From Plazaster borealis (taxonomy: Eukaryota; Echinodermata; Asteroidea; Forcipulatida; Labidiasteridae): a stretch of DNA of 64,000 nt. The first letter of the stretch is position 1. Each line of letters starts with the position of its first letter. Under the pieces are notes generated by a model, which was not told the origin of the DNA, did no database searches, and was given only the letters and a program-made list of their open reading frames with translations. A program made the translations under genes and the position numbers. Below are positions 11,156-24,200 of this stretch, piece after piece. The DNA lies in the NCBI GenBank assembly GCA_021014325.1, contig CM037472.1:13749063-13813062 (forward strand). Direction: 5' to 3'.

Positions 11156-12249
11156 TTAGATAAAAGTCTGACAGTTCTCATCCCTGTAGAAAGAAGAATA
11201 CCCCCCCAAAAAGCACACTCGAGATAAGTCAATAATAAGTGATATAACATTTGTTTAATGTGAATATAGCTTGTTAAATAATTTATCAATAAAATAAGTT
11301 TGATATAGAATCATAGTCTTCATACTGATTTTACTCAATTGTTTTTGTAAAAAAGCAACGTCTCTACCCAATTAAGAGAATGTTACATTCTGTTCATTTA
11401 TGATGTTGTTAAACAATCATTCATTAATGGTGTGTCGGGTGTAGTTTAGATTAGTAAAAACAAGTTTGTCGGAGCAAAAAGGAAAATATCATATCATTCC
11501 TTAATAGTGAACTTCACAAAAGCAGACAGCACTCAACGGTAAAATTTTTCAGAGCATTTCACATGAAGTTCACTTGACCCTCCAGTGAGACTGGGTTTTC
11601 AAATTGAGCTCTGATGAGATCCAAGTTCACAAAACTGCCATTGCGCAAACGTATTAAGCGCAGAAAAGTACATGTATACATACTGCATGTACAAGGTATT
11701 AAATACTAACAAACAAACATCTCAACACAAGTTTCTGAATGATTGCCGAGAATGGTGTGGTCTGAAAGACATGTTTTTAAAGGCAAGGAAAATTTGTGCA
11801 CAACATGGAACTTGTAACAAAGTCAAAATTTACATCATAATAAATTAAGCAAACTGCAAGAAACACCAACAAACTGAAGAACATCCAACATCAAGAGCTT
11901 TTGACAAACTGTGGCTCCTTAAAATTAAGCACATAACGGAGCAACTTTAAACACCTCAAGTTGACATTGGCAAATTTACACCTTACACACAAATCACTGC
12001 GTCTGGCAGACATATATGTCATCCGGATTGACGTGAAGTGGTTAACGGTAGTCAAAAGTTGTCAAATTGTGACCAGCACAATTGGACTTCATCCTCAGAC
12101 ACCCTGTGAATTTTGTCAAACAAAAATGGCAGACCAGGGTTGCTGCATAACATATTTATGAGGGGTCAGTATGTGATATGGTAATACTGCAGTGATTAAA
12201 CACTACCAGTGTGTGTACTGTACTTAACTGCAGGTCTTGTCAGACTACA
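11156..12249. other. Intergenic region downstream of both converging genes
   Basis: AT-rich, with no splice-joined frames and no recognisable element. It must contain the 3' UTR and cleavage site of SLX4IP (minus strand), but I could not pick a convincing signal. Confidence 0.5.
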
Positions 12250-15200
12250 TCAGTATCTGTTGCCTAGCAAGGTTGCATCGCTACACAGCGGTATGTCCTC
12301 CAGGATCACCTGAGCAGCCTCCTGCGTGACGTGCAAGACGTCCATGCAGATCTTAGTCAGAGCTTCCGGGAGCAAGACTTTGCTGACATATTCAAGGAAC
12401 TGATGAGTTGGAACAAAGGCAAAGAAACAAACATTCTTATCAGTGACAATTTTATGTTGAACTTGTGACCAACAAAAAAGTGAAAACTACAATGTCAATA
12501 CTCGTAAGGTCTCTCAATTTTCCTTCCTTAGAAGAGATCAATGAAATACTGAGCTAAAGGCACATTTAGTGCTTGATATTTGGCATGGTGAAACCCCCCC
12601 CCCCACATTCATTGTGTCTTCACTGTGTTTTTGGACACTCAGGAATTCTTCAGAGGATTTTCTGGGTGTGTGGGGGGTTACTTCTGTACAAGAGGGGAAG
12701 AGCGTGTTAGAGTAAGGAGTTTGAGGGGCTGGGGAGGATTCCCTCTGCTACACATCTGGCATGGTGATGTCTCATAAAAAAAAACGCACATGGATACGGA
12801 AAAAGTAAGGGGGTAGATTGGATACTAGACTTACTCTGTTATGGTTTGCGCAGTACACCTTAATCAGCTCTGTCATAATACAGTCCACTTGGTCTTCAGT
12901 GAATGGTCCATACCAAGCCTCATAGGTCAAATTCACTGCATCAAAGAACCATATCATGAGACAATGAGCACTGATTTTAAACTCTGAGAAATTTAAACCA
13001 AAAAAGGGTGTCAAAAATCACTTGCTTTCTGTACTGTTGAAAAACAGGGTGTCAGAGTTGCTAAATACAATACTTTTACATGCATACAATGGCAGAGGAA
13101 TTGGAATGTTCCAAAACCTTTTGAATTTCAACGAGCAGGTCCTTTCCATACGTACATCGACGATGACGAAGAGGGTCCAAAACTGGTGATATTCAAAACA
13201 AGATCACAAACTACCCAAAGTCACAACAGAATGTCAAGAAAAACCTTCAAACATCCACCTGGGCAAAGACTTAATTAACTAATAGTGATAAAAGTTCACC
13301 AATACCTCTTGCATATCCACCTTGCTTATAATCCAAATGCCGTTTGCATGGTCTCTGGGAAGAAAAAAACAAAGAAAAGAGTAAGATTTCAAAACATTTG
13401 GGGTGGCAGCGATATTTTGTTATCCTGTGAGAGCCACCAAGTTTTTTAATAAAAAGATTGTCAGGCCTTGATTGTTGTTCTTGGCACAGTAAAAGGAACT
13501 TCAATTATACTTCATGCCCCTTGAAATGTTCCAATTGACCCAACCGAGCTCCCAGGGGTGATCGATCTCGCTGCGCCATTTTTTCCAAGGATGCCTTGCT
13601 CACTCAGAACCCCTGGAATTGGCTCATTAAAATGGCCAGAATCTAGCACATTTTAATTAGGCCTGTGGCCGATCCACTCTATGCGCCCGCTTATGTCTTG
13701 TTGACCACAAAAAAAAGGCATCAAGTTAAAGAGCAACAGGTCCCTCCTTATTATTCTTTGATCTTGTGATATGTCTAACTGTATGCAGTTTGGGGTGACC
13801 GTGTAAAAACATGATTCATTTGAAATGGAATTGCGTCAAAATACTTGCATTTTCACACGTGCGCCATACAAGCGCTCAAAAGTTTTTAACAAGCGTGCAC
13901 GCAAAGCAGTCACTTTTGGTAGCCAATCAACACTGTTTTGCAGTACATCCCTACCAGGGGTTAGTGACGAGAGGTATCGATACGGTGCGCTGCCGATGGT
14001 AGCGAGGCTGCAATGTACCCCTTGCACAATGCAGAACATTTACTATTTCCACTATTTTGGGAGTCAATTCCTCTGTGTACATTTTGAATCCCAAAATGGC
14101 TGACAGGATAGGCGCGTGTACGTGCGCTGCACATTATGGAAGGGGTCGATACAAATTTTCACTTTCCTTTGCCAGGCAGAATTGCCAAGCCCATACAAGA
14201 AGTATCAAGCCTGACAATCTTACAGTTGTTTTTATAACGAATCTTTGCAAAAGCACCACAGCAAACTAATATCAGAGTATGGGTTTCGGATTCCATGGTC
14301 TTTGTGTTTTAGTTAAGAAGCTCATCTCACCTTGCCAACAAAAATCTCCCTCAGAAATCTCTTGTTCCTTCTCATTAGACGCTTTAGTTGAGTTGCATCA
14401 AGCCTCTTCATACATCTGAAAACCATATCAACAGCACAGAGTTGGTCAGCCGTTACTAAAGCTCACAGTGGATCAACAGGTATAAATTACCGACACAAAC
14501 TGCAACATTGATCACAATGGACGCTGACCCGTTGCAGCGACATCACAAGCAGCTACTGTCTGCCCTGTGGTCTGCTATTTTGGGAGTCAAATTCGCCGTA
14601 TTTTTTTCCGCGTGAGGGCGTATGTGAATCGAATTCACTAATGCAAAATAAATTAGGAAACAAACTGGGATTTTTTCATTGTTGGTATTATTAAGTTGAT
14701 GTATTTCGTCATTGGTGCAAGAAATCTACATGCAGGCAATTAAAATAAGATGAAACTGTAATTGTGATGCTTTTAATCACTGAACTCCCCCTTAGAGTAC
14801 CTTTGACTCTTTGGTCCGCGTTAAATGTGTGGATAGCACAATGGGGTTTTTCATGCACCAAATACAATGACACACATGTAAAAGAATGTAGGCTGTAAAT
14901 TTGCCTAACTAACAATCAAACTATTTATTTAGTAGAGCAAAGCCTGTCTGTATCCTGGAAGGCTAAAAACAGCGGGACCACTTTATTCAATTAAAAGCCA
15001 AATTGAATGGTTTCAGATACGGCCGAGGTTGCAAGAAAGTTTTACTCACTCAACATCTGGTTTGCCATCTTTGAGACAACTGATATCTCCGCCAGGTAAG
15101 TCCTCCTCATCATCCTCCCCACAAAGGTCAACAACCTCCTCAAGATCCATCATCTCAACATCCCCATCGTCATCAGGAAACGAACGGCACTCCGGCTCTA

Positions 15201-18200
15201 TGGACTTTGGTTCACAAGTCTTTTCTCTCTTTTCTTTCATCTCGGAAGAGAACCATCCTGACGTCACGGGTGAGTCTTCGCCTCCGTTTGGCTGAACAGC
15301 TGCTATGGTTACCATCTCATTAGGATGAGACATCTCATCAGGATGAGACATCGGATGATCCCCACTGAGAACCACTTTCCTCTTTTTGGACGGTTTTTGC
15401 ACATCATCATTTATGAGTCCTTCCCTCTTAGTAGACGCTGCAGCCTCTTTAAGACCTCCGATCGGTGCTTGCTCAGTTTGGGTCTTAAAAGTATGACTAG
15501 ATTTGCTTCTAAAATCATCAACTGCTACCGGGGCAGATCCGCCTGTAGCTTTATGAGGTGCAGACACCATATTCTTGTCGGTGGAGTTCTTGGTGTCCCC
15601 CTTGGATGTTGGATTATTAGTGATTGTATCGTAGCCACTTTCCATGGAGCAAGACTCTGATGGCGATTTTTTACCCTGTCTCCTTACACTTAAAAGAAAG
15701 ACGAAATGAACAAAACAATACATGGTGAGAATGCTTATTTTCCTGGTAGAGGTGGATCAATATGTAACTATAAAAAAGGGTACCCCCCAAAAAAAAAAAC
15801 CAACAAAAATGACAAACTTTGACTTTACATTTACCGAATCTTAAATTAAAAACAAAATCTTATCATTTGTTTGATGGATTTAGCACTGCATCCCAAAATC
15901 AACCAAGACCTGCGATTTCATCTTCGATAGGGCAAGGCCATTTTCAAATCTTAAAGTCTATGAACTTTTGAAGGGGCACCAAGACCACGACCAGGGGCAA
16001 CAGAGGCCATAGCCTCGACCGAGTAATTCAAGGCCTGTCACCCACACTCAGCATGAAGCTAGGCATTACAATGTAATTTAAAGTCCAAACATTCTGGTGT
16101 GGAGTGATAGTGGAGGATACAGGTTGTAGCACAAAAAGATGACAAAATAAAACAGAAGTTAAGGTGTTTTAGAATGAACAAAGGAATAGGTTTCTGGCAC
16201 ACACAAATCCAGCAGTTTGATCTGAATTTTTTTAAATTCTTATTCCTTTCACCTAACAACAAATAAATATTTGAAACAGATTAACATTATTTCAATTAAT
16301 CCCAACTCCGTAGAGTGATTTACTAGGATCCTTGCACAATCCGACAAAATCCAACGCCATTATGGTAAATCAATACCAAAACTGTTGGACTCTGATTATG
16401 GTGGCAAGTGTGATCCCATGTGAAGCATAATCAGTTTACCAGTGCAGTCCTCAGCCAAACAGAAATAAATCAAACTTGTCGTAGGATTTGTAAGGGATTT
16501 GGGGTTGAACAAAGAAAAATTTACTATAGAGCGGGATCTGAACCAACGACCACCGAATTAATGTGTTGGCACTCTACCAACTGAGCTATATAGCCCTATG
16601 TTGGCTGTCTCCCAATTTTATCAATATCTTTGTTCAGGGGGTGCCAGGATTTTTAAGGGTTAGAGGTGGTTAAAGGGTTACGATGAACACTTACAGCATC
16701 TTCAGTTTGTCCCTCTTCTTCACTGCCGACACAGTACCCACTTTCTTTTTTTCCGGACTAGTCCCCCACTGGAAATAGTTACTGGTACCCACTGGTTCCA
16801 TGGTGTCCTCCTTGATTGTGTACATCAGCTGAGCCGTGGTCTTAAGCACTGTAGATGGGTGATACTCACACACATACACATGAAGTGTCTCTGGGAAAAG
16901 AGTTATGGTTGCAAAGTTGGAATCTGTAAAAACAAGAATGGTGTGTTAACAAACACAAATGCCCCGCTGAGATAACCTCATTCTTAAGTTATCGCTTACA
17001 CAACATTTCTTTTGTTTTAGCCATAATGACCTTGAAATTTGTTGTAGGGTTCTGGAGGATCTGAAGACCAATCCACACACCATGTTTGGAGTTGATGTGC
17101 CAAGGCTTTCTTGAGTTATCACTCGGACAACATTTCTTTTGTTTTAGCCATAATGACCTTTACATTTAACTTAGAGGGTCCAAAAACAAAAGGCTTCTGG
17201 AGGATCTCCAGACCAATCCACACACCAAGTTTGGAGTTGATATGCCAAGGCTTTCTTGAGTTATCACTCGGACAACAGTTCTTTTCTTTTGTTTTAGCCA
17301 TAATGACCTTTACATTCAACTTAGGGGGTCCAAAAACAAAAGGCTTCTGGAGGATCTCTAGACCAATCCACACACCAAGTTTGGAGTTGATATGCCACTT
17401 GAGGCTTTCTTGAGTTATCACTTGGACAACATTTCTTTTGTTTTAACCATAATGACCTTGACATTTTTTGTATGGGATCCAAAAACAATAGGCTTCTGTG
17501 GGATCCCATAATTAATCCACACACCAAGTTTGGAGTTCATATGCCAAGTCCTAATTGAGTTATCACTTGGACAACATTTCTTTTGTTTTAGCCATAATGA
17601 CCTTTATACTTAACTTAGAGGGTCCAAAAACAACAGGCTTCTGGAGGATCTCGAGACCAATCCACATCAAGTTTGGAGTTGATATGCCAAGGCTTTCTTG
17701 AGTTATCACTCCGAAAACAATTATTTTGTTTTAGCCATAATGACCTTGACATTTTTTGTATGGGATCCAAAAACAATAGGCTTCTGGAGGATCCCAAGAC
17801 CGATCCACACACCAAGTTTGGAGTTGATATGCCAAGTCCTTCTTGAGTAATCGCTCGGACAATGATTGCACACACACGCACGCACACATGTTTGTAAATC
17901 CCGCTTACCAAGGACTTCTCTTTGTTCTCCCATTGTTTTTTTTTAGCGATGTCCCCATTTGGTTTGTACCTGAAAACGAAGCCAGGACATCCTCGCTCTG
18001 TCAAACACCCGGATCCCTTTTGTTAAAGTCCTCGGTTTGAATGGATAGACACTCTCACACACACACACACGTGTGTAAACACCGGCAATCGTGGACCCTC
18101 CTTTGTTCAACTCTTTGTGATAGCAACCGTGGACCACAATGATTTCCTTTGTGATAGCAACCGTGGACCTATTATCCTTTTTGTTATAGGTCCACGGTTT

Positions 18201-21200
18201 GAATGTGGATACCTACCCACACACACACATGTATGTGTAAGGTGTAAACCGAGCACTTCTCTTTGTTCTCCCATTTTTCAGCGACGTACCCATTGGTTTT
18301 GTACACGAAATCAAAACGAAGTCCTTGGTTTGAATGGATAGACACGCTCACAACCACACACACACGGAAGGACAAGGCAAACACTATATGCCCCTTCGGC
18401 TTCGACGGCGGGGCATAAAAATTTACCGAAATCTGAAAATTTGACCATGCCGTTAAGGTGAATTGTTATGATTTTTGACCCAAAATTTAAAACTCCTAAA
18501 ACTCTCAAGATATCTCAAACTATGGCTTATTTACTGAGGCGGCACACATAAAATGTCTTCAGTAGTCCGTTATGTATCATTTCAAACCATGAAATCAAAA
18601 AAAAAATTCGACCAAATTCTGAAAATTTGACCATGCCGGCATGGTGAATTTTTATGATTTTGGACCCAAAATCAAACTCCTAAAACTCTCAAGATATCTC
18701 AAACTATGGCTTATTTACTGAGTCCGCACACATAAAATGTCTTCAGTAGTCCGTTATGTATCATTTGAAACCATAAAATCAAAAAAATAATTTCGACCAA
18801 AATCTGAAAATTTGACCATGCCGGCATGGTGAATTTTAATGATTTTGGACCCAAAATTCAAACTCCTAAAACTCTCAAGATATCTCAAACTATGGCTTAT
18901 TTACTGAGTCCGCACACATAAAATGTCCTCAGTAGTCCGTTATGTATCATTTCAAACCATGAAATCAAAAAAAAAATTCGACCAAATTCTGAAAATTTGA
19001 CCATGCCGGCATGGTGAATTTTTATGATTTTGGACCCAAAATCAAACTCCTAAAACTCTCAAGATATCTCAAACTACGGCTTATTTACAGAGTCCGCACA
19101 CATAAAATGTCTTCAGTAGTCCGTTATGTATCATTTGAAACCATAAAATCAACCCCAAAAATTTCGACCAAAATCTGAAAATTTGACCATGCCGGCATGG
19201 TGAATTTTTATGATTTTGGACCCAAAATTCAAACTCCTAAAACTCTCAAGATATCTCAAACTATGGCTTATTTACTGAGTCCGCACACATAAAATGTCTT
19301 CAGTAGTCCGTTATGTATCATTTGAAACCATAAAATCAAAAAAAAAAAAATCGACCAAATTCTGAAAATTTGACCATGCCGGCATGGTGAATTTTTATGA
19401 TTTTGGACCCAAAATTCAAACTCCTAAAACTCTCAAGATATCTCAAACTATGGCTTATTTACTGAGTCCGCACACATAAAATGTCTTCAGTAGTCCGTTA
19501 TGTATCATTTGAAACCATAAAATCAAAAAAAGAAATTTGACCAAATTCTGAAAATTTGACCATGCCGGCATGGTGAATTTTTATGATTTGGGACCCAAAA
19601 CTCAAACTCCTTAAACTCTCAAGATATCTCAAACTATGGCTTATTTACTGAGTCCGCACACATAAAATGTCTTCAGTAGTCCGTTATGTATCATTTGAAA
19701 CCATAAAATCAAAAAAAAAAAATCGACTTAAATCTGAAAATTTGACCATGCCGGCATGGTGAATTTTTATGATTTTGGACCCAAAATTCAAACTCCTAAA
19801 ACTCTCAAGATATCTCAAACTATGGCTTATTTACTGAGTCTGCACACATAAAATGTCTTCAGTAGTCCGTTATGTATCATTTGAAACCATAAAATCAAAA
19901 AAAGAAATTCGACCAAATTCTGAAAATTTAACCATGCCGGGATGGTGAATTTTTATGATTTGGGACCCAAAATTCAAACTCCTTAAACTCTCAAGATATC
20001 TCAAACTATGGCTTATTTACTGAGTCCGCACACATAAAATGTCTTCAGTAGTCCGTTATGTATCATTTGAAACCATAAAATCAAAAAAAGAAATTTGACC
20101 AAATTCTGAAAATTTGACCATGCCGGCATGGTGATTTTTTATGATTTTGGACCCAAAATTCAAACTCCTAAAACTCTCAAGATATCTCAAACTATGGCTT
20201 ATTTACTGAGTCCGCACACATAAAATGTCTTCAGTAGTCCGTTATGTATCATTTGAAACCATAAAATAAAAATTAAAAAATCAATCAAATTCTCAAAAAT
20301 TTGGCCATGCCGGCATGGTGAATTTTTATGATTTTGGACCCAAAATTCAAACTCCTTAAACTCTCAAGATATCTCAAACTATGGCTTATTTACCGAGTCC
20401 GCACACATAAAATGTCTTCAGTAGTCCGTTATGTATCATTTGAAACCATAAAATCAAAAAAAGAAATTCGACCAAATTCTAAAAATTTGACCATGCCGGC
20501 ATGGTGAATTTTTATGATTTTGGACCCAAAATTCAAACTCCTAAAACTCTCAAGATATCTCAAACTATGGCTTATTTACCGAGTCCGCACACATAAAATG
20601 TCTTCAGTAGTCCGTTATGTATCATTTGAAACCATAAAATCAAAAAAAGAAATTCGACCAAATTCTGAAAATTTGACAATGCCGGCATGGTGAATTTTTA
20701 AGATTTTGGACCCAAAATTCAAACTCCTAAAACTCTCAAGATATCTCAAACTATGGCTTATTTACCGAGTCCGCACACATAAAATGTCTTCAGTAGTCCG
20801 TTATGTATCATTTGAAACCATAAAATCAACAACAAAAATCGACCAAAATCTGAAAATTTGACCATGCCGGCATGGTGAATTTTTATGATTTTGGACCCAA
20901 AATTCAAACTCCTTAAACTCTCAAGATATCTCAAACTATGGCTTATTTACTGATTCCGAACACATAAAATGTCGTCAGTAGTCCGTTCTGTATCATTTGA
21001 AACCATAAAATCAAAAATGAAAAAATCGACCAAAATCTGAAAATTTGATCATGCCGGCATGGTGAATTTTTATGATTTTGGACCCAAAATTCAAACTCCT
21101 AAAACTCTCAAGATATCTCAAACTATGGCTTATTTACTGAGTCCGCACACATAAAATGTCCTCAGTAGTCCGTTATGTATCATTTGAAACCATAAAATTA

Positions 21201-24200
21201 AAAAAAAAAAATCGACCAAAATCTGAAAATTTGACCATGCCGGCATGGTGAATTTTTATGATTTTGGACCCAAAATTCAAACTCCTAAAACTCTCATGAT
21301 ATCTCAAACTATGGCTTATTTACCGAGTCCGCACACATAAAATGTCCTCAGAACGCCGTTATGTATCATTTGAAACCATAAAATCAAAAAAAGAAAATTG
21401 ACCAAATTCTGAAAATTTGACCATGCCGGCATGGTGAATTTTTTTGATTTTGGACCCAAAATTCAAACTCCTAAAACTCTCAAGATATCTCAAACTATGG
21501 CTTATTTACTGAGTCCGCACACATAAAATGTCTTCAGTAGTCCGTTATGTATCATTTGAAACCATAAAATCAAAAAAAGAAATTCGACCAAATTCTGAAA
21601 ATTTGACCATGCCGGGCATGGTGAATTTTTATGATTTTGGACCCAAAATTCAAACTCCTAAAACTCTCAAGATATCTCAAACTATGGCTTATTTACTGAG
21701 TCCGCACACATAAAATGTCTTCAGTAGTCCGTTATGTATCATTTGAAACCATAAAATCAAAAAAAGAAATTCGACCAAATTCTGAAAATTTGACCATGCC
21801 GGCATGGTGAATTTTTATGATTTTGGACCCAAAATTCAAACTCCTTAAACTCTCAAGATATCTCAAACTATGGCTTATTTACTGATTCCGAACACATAAA
21901 ATGTCATCAGTAGTCCGTTCTGTATCGTTTGAAACCATAAAATCAACCCAAAAAATTTCGACCAAAATCTGAAAATTTGACCATGGCTGCATGGTGAATT
22001 TTTATGATTTTGGACCCAAAATTCAAACTCCTAAAACTCTCATGATATCTCAAACTATGGCTTATTTACTGAGTCCGCACACATAAAATGTCCTCAGAAC
22101 GCCGTTATGTATCATTTGAAACCATAAAATTAAAAAAATAAAAATTTCGACCAAATTCTGAAAATTTGACCATGCCGGCATGGTGAATTTTTATGATTTT
22201 GGACCCAAAATTCAAACTCCTTAAACTCTCAAGATATCTCAAACTATGGCTTATTTACTGATTCCGAACACATAAAATGTCATCAGTAGTCCGTTCTGTA
22301 TCGTTTGAAACCATAAAATCAAAAAAAAAAATTTGACCAAAATGTGAAAATTTGACCATGCCGGCATGGTGAATTTTTATGATTTTGGACCCAAAATTCA
22401 AACTCCTAAAACTCTCAAGATATCTCAAACTATGGCTTATTTACTGAGTCCGCACACATAAAATGTCTTCAGTAGTCCGTTATGTATCATTTGAAACCAT
22501 AAAATCAAAAAAAGAAATTCGACCAAATTCTGAAAATTTGACCATGCCGGCATGGTGAATTTTTATGATTTGGGACCCAAAACTCAAACTCCTTAAACTC
22601 TCAAGATATCTCAAACTATGGCTTATTTACTGAGTTCGCACACATAAAATGTCTTCAGTAGTCCGTTATGTATCATTTGAAACCATAAAATCAAAAAAAG
22701 AAATTCGACCAAATCCTGAAAATTTGACCATGCCGGCATGGTGAATTTTTATGATTTTGGACCCAAAATTCAAACTCCTAAAACTCTCAAGATATCTCAA
22801 ACTATGGCTTATTTACTGAGTCCGCACACATAAAATGTCTTCAGTAGTCCGTTATGTATCAGTTGAAACAATAAAATCAACAACAAAAATCGACCAAATT
22901 CTGAAAATTTGACCATGCCGGCATGGTGAATTTTTATGATTTTGGACCCAAAATTCAAACTCCTAAAACTCTCAAGATATCTCAAACTATGGCTTATTTA
23001 CTGAGTCCGCACACATAAAATGTCGTCAGTAGTCCGTTCTGTATCATTTGAAACCATAAAATAAAAAATGAAAAAATCGACCAAAATCTGAAAATTTGAC
23101 CATGCCGGCATGGTGAATTTTTATGATTTTGGACCCAAAATTCAAACTCCTAAAACTCTCAAGATATCTCAAACTATGGCTTATTTACTGAGTCCGCACA
23201 CATAAAATGTCTTCAGTAGTCGGTTATGTATCATTTGAAACCATAAAATCAAAAAAAAATTAGACCAAAATCTGAAAATTTGACCATGCCGGCATGGTGA
23301 ATTTTTATGATTTTGGACCCAAAATTCAAACTCCTAAAACTCTCAAGATATCTCAAACTATGGCTTATTTACTGAGTCCGCACACATAAAATGTCTTCAG
23401 TAGTCCGTTATGTATCATTTGAAACCATAAAATCAAAAAAAAAATTCGACCAAATTCTGAAAATTTGACCATGCCGGCATGGTGAATTTTTATGATTTGG
23501 GACCCAAAACTCAAACTCCTTGAACTCTCAAGATATCTCAAACTATGGCTTATTTACTGAGTCCGCACACATAAAATGTCTTCAGTAGTCCGTTATGTAT
23601 CATTTGAAACCATAAAATAAAAAAAAGAAATTCGACCAAATTCTGAAAATTTGACCATGCCGGCATGGTGAATTTTTATGATTTTGGACCCAAAATTCAA
23701 ACTCCTAAAACTCTCAAGATATCTCAAACTATGGCTTATTTACTGAGTCCGCACACATAAAATGTCTTCAGTAGTCCGTTATGTATCAGTTGAAACAATA
23801 AAATCAACAACAAAAATCGACCAAATTCTGAAAATTTGACCATGCCGGCATGGTGAATTTTTATGATTTTGGACCCAAATTTTCAAACTCCTTAAACTCT
23901 CAAGATATCTCAAACTATGGCTTATTTACTGATTCCGAACACATAAAATGTCTTCAGTAGTCCGTTATGTATCATTTGAAACCATAAAATAAAAAAAAAA
24001 AATACTACCAAATTCTGAAAATTTGACCATGCTGGCATGGTGAATTTTTATGATTTTGGACCCAAAATTCAAACTCCTAAAACTCTCAAGATATCTCAAA
24101 CTATGGCTTATTTACTGAGTCCGCACACATAAAATGTCTTCAGTAGTCGGTTATGTATCATTTGAAACTGTAAAATCAAAAAAAAAAATTCGACCAAATT

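Noticed and set aside
13811..14269. Cluster of overlapping frames on both strands in an SLX4IP intron
   Set aside because: GC-richer, repeat-like stretch (TATTTTGGGAGTCAA recurs at 14577); mutual overlap on both strands and no motif. Probably an old transposon fragment, ends not definable.
17111..17527. 100-residue frames on both strands with repeated FVLAIMTFTFNL
   Set aside because: Produced by the ~143-bp tandem repeat; not conserved as protein and open on both strands.
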